Source: Hypsibius dujardini (lineage: Eukaryota; Tardigrada; Eutardigrada; Parachela; Hypsibiidae). Taken from it: a stretch of DNA of 31,291 nucleotides. The DNA lies in assembly GCA_001579985.1 (NCBI GenBank), contig LRSR01013359.1, forward strand, positions 1 through 31,291. Direction: 5' to 3'. Below the pieces are notes generated by a model. That model did no database searches, had not been told where the DNA came from, and saw only the letters and a list, made by a program, of their open reading frames with translations. This document shows, piece after piece, positions 24,542 to 31,291 of this stretch. The stretch's first letter is position 1; each line of letters opens with the position of its first letter. The translations under genes were made by a program, and so were the position numbers.

Positions 24542-25415
24542 ACACAATTTTCGTTCAGTCATTTGCAACTCCATGCAGTAGTGCATTGTAATGCTTGTTG
24601 TGGGTGGAGAGCGACAACAACACCTTCGTCTTGCCTCTCTCTCTCACTCTCTCTCTCTCGCGAGTCGCGAAGAAAGAGCGAGAGAGAGTCGCGAAGAAAG
24701 ATAAGAAAAACATGCATCGTTCGAGTTTTCTGTCTGTCAAGAGCTAATAAGCAGTGAGCGTATACGCTGTAATCAAGGCAGGTCGAAGACCCTATGCAGT
24801 ACCGTAGTGTGGACGCTTTCTCTGCCGGGTGTCGTTGTCCGAGGCAAAACGGAAGCCCGTTTCGAATGTGTCTGAGCGAGTACTGGGAAGGAAGTGAGTG
24901 ATGAGCAGTGCTTAGCAGTTAAGCAAACGCGCCCCATTGTTGTGTGACTGTGTCTGTCTGTGTCTGTCTGTGTCTATGTCTGTTTGTGGCTGTTGTGTGT
25001 CTGTTGCTGTTTGTGGCGGGAGTGTTCCGCCGCCTACGACGTTAACAGGTCTACTGTAACTTCAGTGGCGTACGCGTAATTTTGCGGCTTTTAGCTGGCG
25101 GCTGGAGAGCACAGAAAGAGAATATATATAAATCTTTGCGACGAATTAAGGTCTCGAGTACTTGTGCTGCATCGGCCTGTGTATGGATGGAGCTAATGGT
25201 AGGATGTCTTCCGGGTTGCGCTTGTCATGTCGTGGCATTGTGTGCCGCATCTCCATTTGGCCTGATGATGGACAGTGAGAAGGTGCGCCCGCACGCCGGT
25301 CTGCTCGTGATGGTCTTCTTGTTTTATTGGTACACAAGTAGCCCCAGGCAGGAAGAGGCATCTCACTCTCAAGTTCAACGACAGCGAATGTTATTTGTAC
25401 GGACTAAATCTTACG

Positions 25416-25564
25416 TACCGTACCGTCGCGATCTCAAGGGACAGTAGAGTGCCCTAGGGCGTGCATTCCGCCCGCCTTGCGCCGTATATTTAGACCGGTG
25501 TGTGTGTGCGTGTGTGTGAATGAGGCGGCGCTTAGCTGTCCCTTGAGATCGCGACGGTACGATA
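25416..25564. mobile_element. MITE family A, copy 2 (149 bp, reverse orientation)
   Basis: Same ends (TACCGTACCGTCGCGATCTC on the left, and on the right its complement with one change, GGTACGATA). The interior is the reverse complement of copy 1: GTGCCCTAGGGCGTGCATTC, TATATTTAGACCGGTGTG, a TGTG run, GAGGCGGCGCTTAGC. Confidence 0.92.
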
Positions 25565-25849
25565 TAACTCGTCCGGATACTGTTTATACTGAGAACTCAT
25601 TGTCGAACAGTGTGGATAATCTTGCGTGCTTGCCGGTCCGAGTGAGTAAAAAAGCGAGGAAATTCGCTTGCCAGATGCCGCTCACCCAGATTCCACCCTT
25701 AAAGACATGAATGAAAACGTGCTGTCACAGCTTCACTATAGCACGCAGTTCTCCAGATTCTACTGTTATTAGAGAGCAGGCGCAGCTTGAGAAGTCGCAA
25801 GTGGCAAGTGGCAAGTCAGACTGAACCGGTTGAACAGCAAGTCCCACTT

Positions 25850-26045
25850 CCGAGTTGCCACTTCCGAGTTGCCACTTCCGAGTTGCACCACTGCACTTTT
25901 CACTTGCCACTTTTCACTTGCCACTCCTTGCCACTTTTCACTTGCCACTTTTCACTTGCCACTTTTCCCTTGCCACTTTTCACTTGCCACTTTTCACTTG
26001 CCACTTCCGAGTTGACACTTTCCCTTGCCACTTTTCCCTTCCGAC
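25850..26045. repeat. TTGCCACTTTTCAC / TTGCCACTTCCGAG tandem arrays
   Basis: About a dozen 13-14 bp units of two kinds, CACTTCCGAGTTGC and CACTTTTCACTTGC. The two kinds alternate in blocks, as expected from slippage and unit replacement. Confidence 0.9.
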
Positions 26046-26449
26046 ATGCTAATGTCTACCAAGTAGCGCCTAAATCGCAGCGTTAGGCTACGATTCCGGT
26101 ATTTGCAAGTCTTTTGTATCATTTTACACATTCCGCCTCATTATTTGCGGGAAGCAGGATTTGATCATTTTTCGATGCTTATTTACACAAATATTTCTGT
26201 CAAATATTCGTGCGGCATCAGAAAGGAAGCAATTTTCAAACAGGAAGAACTCACTCTCTTCATTCCCTTTTTGATTGGTTGAATTTTACTACTGACTGAA
26301 TTGTAAAAATCTGGGTGTGTCCTTGATTGGGAACGTTACAAAATATTTCAATTTAAAAACGTAAACAAACCCGACGACTTAACACTTCCCACTTATGCGC
26401 CTCCGATGAAATTCGCGACGATTTGCAGGTCGGAAATTCTCCTTAATTC

Positions 26450-26700
26450 CACCTCCCACCTCCTACTTCACACCTCCTCCTACTTCCCACCTCCACCTAC
26501 TTCCCCCCTCTTCCTACTTCCCACTTCCTCCTACTTCCCACCTCCGCCTACTTCCCACCTCCTCCTACTTCCCACCTCCCACTTCCCACCTCCGCCTACT
26601 TCCCACCTTTTACTTCCCACCTCCTACTTCCCTCCTACTTTCCACCTCCTCCTACTTCCCACCTCTTCCTACTTCCCACCTCCTCCTACTTCCCACGTAA
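26450..26700. repeat. CTCCTACTTCCCAC tandem array
   Basis: Around 17 imperfect units of CCTCCTACTTCCCA, an asymmetric polypyrimidine tract on the + strand. Confidence 0.92.
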
Positions 26701-27239
26701 AAACACAGTTGCGTCTGCGCTCTATTATGATTACGATGAGTAGCCCCAATCTTTAGATTTTTGGTGATCACAATAGAATACTGTATCGGTAGAACCTAAT
26801 CGTGCAACCCCGCGGTCAGGGTCGGTGGTGCCATCCATTTCAGGGTGCGTTAACGAAGCCGAGATAATGTCATGCATTAATACAAACAATGTCGAGAATT
26901 CGAGCTAGTTTCACGTAAGGGTCCACACTCCTGCGGGATTTGCCCCGGTGAATGGCGTTCGACCTTGAACTGATTCCCTTGACCGACCGAGCTTGAATTG
27001 ATTCCCTTGACCGAGCGACGGATTGCTTGATTGTGATGGTAGAGCAATGCGGAAATGTCTGGGCGGATCCCTGCGCTTTCTGTGTGTGTGTTTTTGCGTG
27101 TAATGCGTTAAGTTGTCTAAATCCACAGAAATGAGTGTACAGACTCTTCAGTCAATTGCCTAGAGGTTCTTTTCTCCTAAAACATCGAATATGACTGATT
27201 CTAACGGACACCGGTCAGTCAGAGTCGGTTGAGCAGTCC

Positions 27240-27577
27240 CATCCATTGGTTGACCCATCCATCCATTGATTGACCCATCCATCCATTGGTTGACCCATCC
27301 ATCCATTGGTTGACCCACCCATCCATCCATTGGTTGACCCACCCATCCATCCATTGGTTGACCCATCCATCCATCCATTGGTTGAGCCATCCATCCATTG
27401 GTTGACCCATCCATCCATTGGTTGACCCATCCATCCATTGGTTGAGCCATCCATCCATTGGTTGACCCATCCATCCATTGATTGACCCATCCATCCATTG
27501 GTTGACCCATCCATCCATTGATTGACCCATCCATCCATTGGTTGAGCCATCCATCCATTGGTTGAGCCATCCATTCA
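27240..27577. repeat. 20-bp tandem array, about 16 copies
   Basis: Unit CCATCCATCCATTGGTTGAC with ATTGATTG and TTGAGCC variants and a few extra CATC insertions. It is open in all three minus-strand frames (NQWMDGS type), a by-product of the repeat. Confidence 0.95.
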
Positions 27578-28386
27578 AGTCATTTTACAAAGACCAATGT
27601 CATTTGAAACGCGGAATCATTTTATATACACACCAATCAATAAGTTGTTTATCAACACAATAACGTATACAGTTTCTGGAAACATGATAGACATGACAAA
27701 ACACCTTCTAAAAATTTCTCATTTTGGGATGGGATGACCTTGGGTCGCCGGGTTCCCCCTTTTACCAAATGACACGGCTTTTATAACACGGTCTGGCATC
27801 TGCAGACCGCGTACAGCTACTTGCAAACTTTTGACTTGACGTATCGTGAGCCGCAAGACTGCACATGTTATAAAGTTTTAATTTCTCTAAGCATAAACCG
27901 GCCAAAATCTGGTCGTAAAATGCAAAGAAATAGACTGTAATCATTTGGAAAGTATATTTGATAATTAAGATTGAAATTCGGCATAGTGGAAACTGAAAAC
28001 GGGTGATAGACCGAATCAATCGAAGAAAACGACAACAAATCAAAATTTCTGGGCAACGAAATTCGTAATGCGCATATTGAGTTGATTGATCGATAAGCCG
28101 GTTTGAAATTTTCACCAGTCAAACAACGTGTAGTCTTGTTTGTCAAATCACACCAAATCAAAAGTTTGCAAGTAACTCGGAAGTAGCTGTAGTTCGCAAC
28201 TAATGCATCGGACTGTTCGACGAGCGATAACCGTGTATGATGGTGTTTAACTTTTTCTCAGGATTTCTCTCTTCATCTCCTTTCGCAAATCAATCAGAGA
28301 CATCTGTGGGTCGCCGCTTTGCCAGCTGGCTGGCACGAGACTTTGGCCAGCAGCTTTTCGCGTCTACCTCCCTCACGTCTTCCCCG
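27578..28386. other. non-coding sequence before the PHD-finger gene
   Basis: No exon, repeat or dyad stands out. The minus-strand open frames (27762-28161) show no domain. The frame of the PHD-finger gene extends upstream to an ATG at 28237, but a good acceptor (CTTTTTCTCAG, ending near 28261) lies between, so the upstream part is probably intron or 5' UTR. Confidence 0.5.
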
Positions 28387-30122
28387 ATGGCGTCACCCGA
28401 CATTGCGCCGGAAGCGCGATACGTCAACCGCGGCAGCATCACGCCCACCAGCAGTCTCAACGGCAGCAGCAACGGCCACCAGACGCCGCCACCGAACAAC
28501 GGGTCGTCGTCGCTGGAATCCTCGCCCAGAGCGCACAACAACACTGCAGCAGCCACGAGAAACCTTGACTTGACAAATTTGGCCAGCCAACATATTCGGA
28601 GCGGTAGTTCCAGCACTCAGCGCATGCTGGTTCTCCTTTCAAACCTCGTACGTACATGAGCAAAAAAATGCGTTTTTATATTGGATAGGATGTTTTTAAT
28701 GAGCGGACAGGCGAATGCATGACTAGACCGCGCGGTGACACGCGTTTCCCCGTGTGTTCTGCACACATCATATGCATTTTGAATTATTTTGTTGTATTAT
28801 TATTTTGGTTGTATTATTATTTTGTTGTTATCATTGGTATATCGGCCCCGGTTTTTTTTTCTTGAATTATGTCTTTGTCCGCTGCGACGAACAGTAATTG
28901 TTTTAAGGAATCATGCCTGACGTTCTACGATGAATTACAGAGAACGGATCCGTACTGTTGGATGTGCCATTCGATGGTTGGAGAATCGATTTCGGTGCGG
29001 TGCATCCAATGTCGAAGGCTCTTTCACAAGCCCTGCTGGACGTCGCACGTTCGGTCAGCGGCGACTGTCGTGGATGAAACTCACGGAAGTTTGCTGCCGG
29101 ATTCGTGTCTTGAATGCCTGGTAAGAGTTCTCCAGACTCGTCGTTCTTGCCACATGCCACAGCGTTTATTTACAACGACTAGCTCGCCTGATTGGAATTA
29201 GGCATCCCAAATGTCTGTCTGCCTGTTACTGAAGTGCTTGTCTGCTGTCTGTCTGCCTGTTACTGAAGTGCTTGTCTGTTGTCTGTCTGCCTGTTACTAA
29301 AGTGCTTGTTTGTTGTCTGCCTGCCTCTTACTGAAGTGCTTGTCTGTTATCTGTCTGCCTGTTAATGTAGTGCTTGTCTGTTGTCTGTCTGCCTGTTAAT
29401 GTATTGCTGGTCTGTTGTCTGTCTGCCTGTTACTGAAGTGCTTGTCTGTTGTCTGTCTGCTTGTTAATGTAGTGCTGGTCTGTTGTCTGTCTGATGAAGC
29501 GGGTCTTGTCACATGAATTAGAGGAGTGGATGGATTGGTAACACACATTCAAGAAACGTTGAGAGCGCCATCTGTTGGGATACCCGGGGGATATTCAGCC
29601 GAACCAGAAATATCTTGCGTTCGATTTCCATTTCCATCTGCTAAGCCGGCTTCCGGTGTGTGAAGGGTTTTAAGATTTTGTTTACCAGAGCCGTGTGCAA
29701 TGACAATGAAAGTTCTCGCACTCTGCGTTGCCGAGAGATTCTCGGTCGCGACGGTTGACCAGACCGAATACCCGACGGAATCCCAAGGTCGTGGTCGTCG
29801 GACCAACACGTTTCTCTGTCTGCCTGAGTCAGGAGCCGCTTATATATCTTCAGACTCTACCTTAATTTATAGTTGAAAATTGGTCAATCATTTGAACAGT
29901 GAAAATATGAGAGAAAAGTGAATGGAAGTGTGGACATGAAAGTGAAAGTGAAAGTGAAAGTGGGCATGAAAGTGAAGGTTACGAGAATGGAGTTGGAATG
30001 GGTTGTGATTGTGACCGGTAGGCATCGGTATGTGCGATAGTGAGTCTCCAATTGTCCCGTATGGAGGGTACCGGGGCCCTGTACACAAGGGAGGGGGGAA
30101 CCTCTGTCTGTCTGTCTGTGTC

Positions 30123-30157
<35 letters not shown>

Positions 30158-31181
30158 CAAATTCATATCTATTATTTTCTGTTCTCGTGCCGGCGATATG
30201 GTCCTTCCGATTACGGGGGTTTTATCTGTCCGCGATGGTTCCGCGATGGTTCCGCAAAATCGGACGCTCCTGGAAGTGTCATTTTGCGCACCCTGGTCTG
30301 TGTTTGTTCTTGCGTCAAAGGTGCGAGTAAAATGCCCCTCAAATTGCCGCGCCAGCTCCATCAGCTGATTGTGTGAAGTGGGTTGGCGGCGCGGATGATG
30401 CGCACATAACGGACCGGTCAAAAGTTTTCATAAACCGCACGATCAGCATCCTTCCAGCTTTTACGTTGCAGGCAATAGCGGATGAAAACGCCCGCAGGGA
30501 TAACATCCTGTCACGCGTCGGCATGCCGAAACTCCGGACCTTCCTGCTGTACATGTTGCATTTTGTGGAGGAGAAACTGGAGAAGGTTCGTGAGGAGTTC
30601 CCTCGTCTCTGTTGTATCACCAGCACGTGCACACTTGCTTTTAATGCCTGTGTGCCCAAGTTAACGCCTCCCTTTAAGCTTTGGCTCGGCAACTCGAACA
30701 GCTGTTATCGATCAATTAATTGATTGAGCAAATTTATCTTTTGGCGGTCAAGCGTCCTTGATTGATTTCTTGAGTGTTTTTCGATGCCTAAAATGTCCCA
30801 GCCTAGTAAGCCACGACCTGTAACGCCACGACCTGTAACGCCGACCCAAAGTTAGATTTTGTATATTAATGTTTTTATTTGGTTTACTCCGTTCTGGGCC
30901 AAAGCTTAAAGGGCGGCTTTAACTTGGGCACCTATGCATTAAAAGCAAGTGTGTATGGGGTCTTTAGTGTTGTTTGTTGCATTTCGAGGGTTCATGTGAG
31001 GTATCGTTAATCCTATCTACCTCGAAGACGTTCTTCATCACATGGCTCCTAAATTTGTTTAATCATCCTTGATAAGAGGGTTGTTTTCCAGGAAAACGCG
31101 GGTCCATTCGCCAAGTCACGCCGCCACCCCGCCGATTGCGATGAGGCACTCTGCCCGGCAGCCTTGTTGCGCCTAAAAATG
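28387..31181 (+). CDS. PHD-finger protein, possibly ZMYND8/ZMYND11-like (5' part, continues beyond window)
   Basis: Exons 28387-28647, 28908-29120, 30472-30585 and 31092-31181 each have GT-AG borders and all join in phase 0, giving 226 residues; the last donor (ATG|gtaata) leads out of the window. Residues 1-87 are Ser/Asn/Pro-rich and disordered. Residues 104-157 form a C4HC3 PHD finger: C104, C107, C119, C122, H127, C130, C154, C157, beginning with YCWMCH. Residues 159-226 (LRTFLLYMLHFVEEKLEK, then GPFAKSRRHPADCDEALCPA) could be a divergent bromodomain start, since in ZMYND8/ZMYND11 a YCW-type PHD is followed at once by LL-F---RMK and PF-K segments. The PHD is well supported; family membership is inference. 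Such proteins read histone marks in the nucleus. The start is uncertain (28237 or 28387). Confidence 0.5.
29205..29500. repeat. about 41-bp tandem repeat, 7 copies
   Basis: Each unit combines GTCTGTCTGCCTGTTACTGA with AGTGCTTGTCTGTT and varies slightly (TTAATGTAGTGCTGG in later copies). It lies inside the PHD-gene intron and is built from the same TCTG vocabulary as the other introns. Confidence 0.88.
30102..30155. repeat. TCTG/(TG)n microsatellite
   Basis: CTGTCTGTCTGTG units run into a pure TG repeat. Confidence 0.92.
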
Positions 31182-31189
31182 GTAATAAT

Positions 31190-31195
31190 ACACAC

Positions 31196-31291
<96 letters not shown>
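31190..31291. repeat. (CA)n microsatellite running off the window end
   Basis: About 45 uninterrupted CA units after one ACACACACGC block. It lies just 3' of the last visible exon donor, so it sits in an intron. Confidence 0.97.

Larger units (their letters stand above)
19675..28386. other. 8.7-kb gene-poor, repeat-rich region
   Basis: I find no exon set that I can defend. By position: unassigned sequence with short dyads (19675-21390), a 19-bp tandem array (21395-21489), AT-rich low complexity (about 22140-22840), a GGGGGCGTGGCTACAG array (23463-23559), three related MITEs (23579-25564), CTTGCCACTTTT arrays (25850-26045), CTCCTACTTCCCA arrays (26450-26700), a 28-bp duplication near 26965-27020 and a 20-bp array (27240-27577). 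The ATG at 21515 followed by six codons and CTACT|GTAAGTAC resembles a tiny first exon but has no identifiable partner. Confidence 0.6.
29121..30471. other. large intron of the PHD-finger gene
   Basis: 1351 bp. It holds the 29205-29500 tandem repeat, a GAAAGT repeat (about 29930-29980), a (TG)n run (30126-30155) and a duplicated CCGCGATGGTT (about 30230-30252). A stretch around 29560-29820 is open on the minus strand for 86 codons without a recognisable domain. An additional small exon cannot be excluded. Confidence 0.6.

Noticed and set aside
26406-26756. 116-codon Pro/Ser/Tyr-rich frame
   Set aside because: It is produced by the CTCCTACTTCCCA array.
29549-29809. 86-codon minus-strand frame inside the PHD-gene intron, considered as a retroelement remnant
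   Set aside because: No reverse transcriptase, transposase or SINE box could be identified.

Overview
This is nuclear DNA from an animal, most likely an invertebrate. The genes are split by many short GT-AG introns, and the recognisable proteins are a metazoan set: an Ikaros/Hunchback-type zinc-finger factor, MMAA, profilin, an LC8 dynein light chain, COQ5, CCDC22 and a PHD-finger protein. Microsatellites (TCTG/CAGA, CA/TG and ATTG/CAAT families) and short inverted-repeat elements fill introns and gaps. I cannot name the phylum from sequence alone. No prokaryotic operon, CRISPR array, virus, rRNA or tRNA was seen.

Layout. 1-1766: possible tail of an upstream gene, then a repeat-rich leader. 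1767-4824 (+): five-exon Ikaros-like factor of 604 aa. 5475-7990 (-): five-exon MMAA of 367 aa, convergent with it. 8548-9557 (+): two-exon profilin of 128 aa, divergent from MMAA. 11406-11936 (+): two-exon LC8 of 89 aa. 12889-15812 (-): six-exon COQ5 of 407 aa with an unusual low-complexity insertion. 16239-19674 (+): twelve-exon CCDC22 of 592 aa, divergent from COQ5. 19675-28386: about 8.7 kb with no gene I can support, full of tandem repeats, an AT-rich block and three copies of one MITE family. 28387 to beyond the right end (+): start of a PHD-finger gene, possibly ZMYND8/ZMYND11-like.

The genes do not form one pathway. MMAA (cobalamin handling) and COQ5 (ubiquinone synthesis) are both mitochondrial, and each starts head-to-head with a cytosolic gene (profilin, CCDC22) across a gap of 426-557 bp. 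These two gaps are candidate bidirectional promoters. All exon joins given for the six complete genes were checked for reading phase by hand and each gives an uninterrupted protein.

I found no new biological system. The most notable points are the TCGCGATCTCAAGGGACA-ended MITE family (three copies in 2 kb), at least five other foldback elements, a COQ5 whose methyltransferase fold is interrupted by an ATQSTPPS repeat tract, and a 26-bp tandem triplication that starts inside the last codons of profilin.
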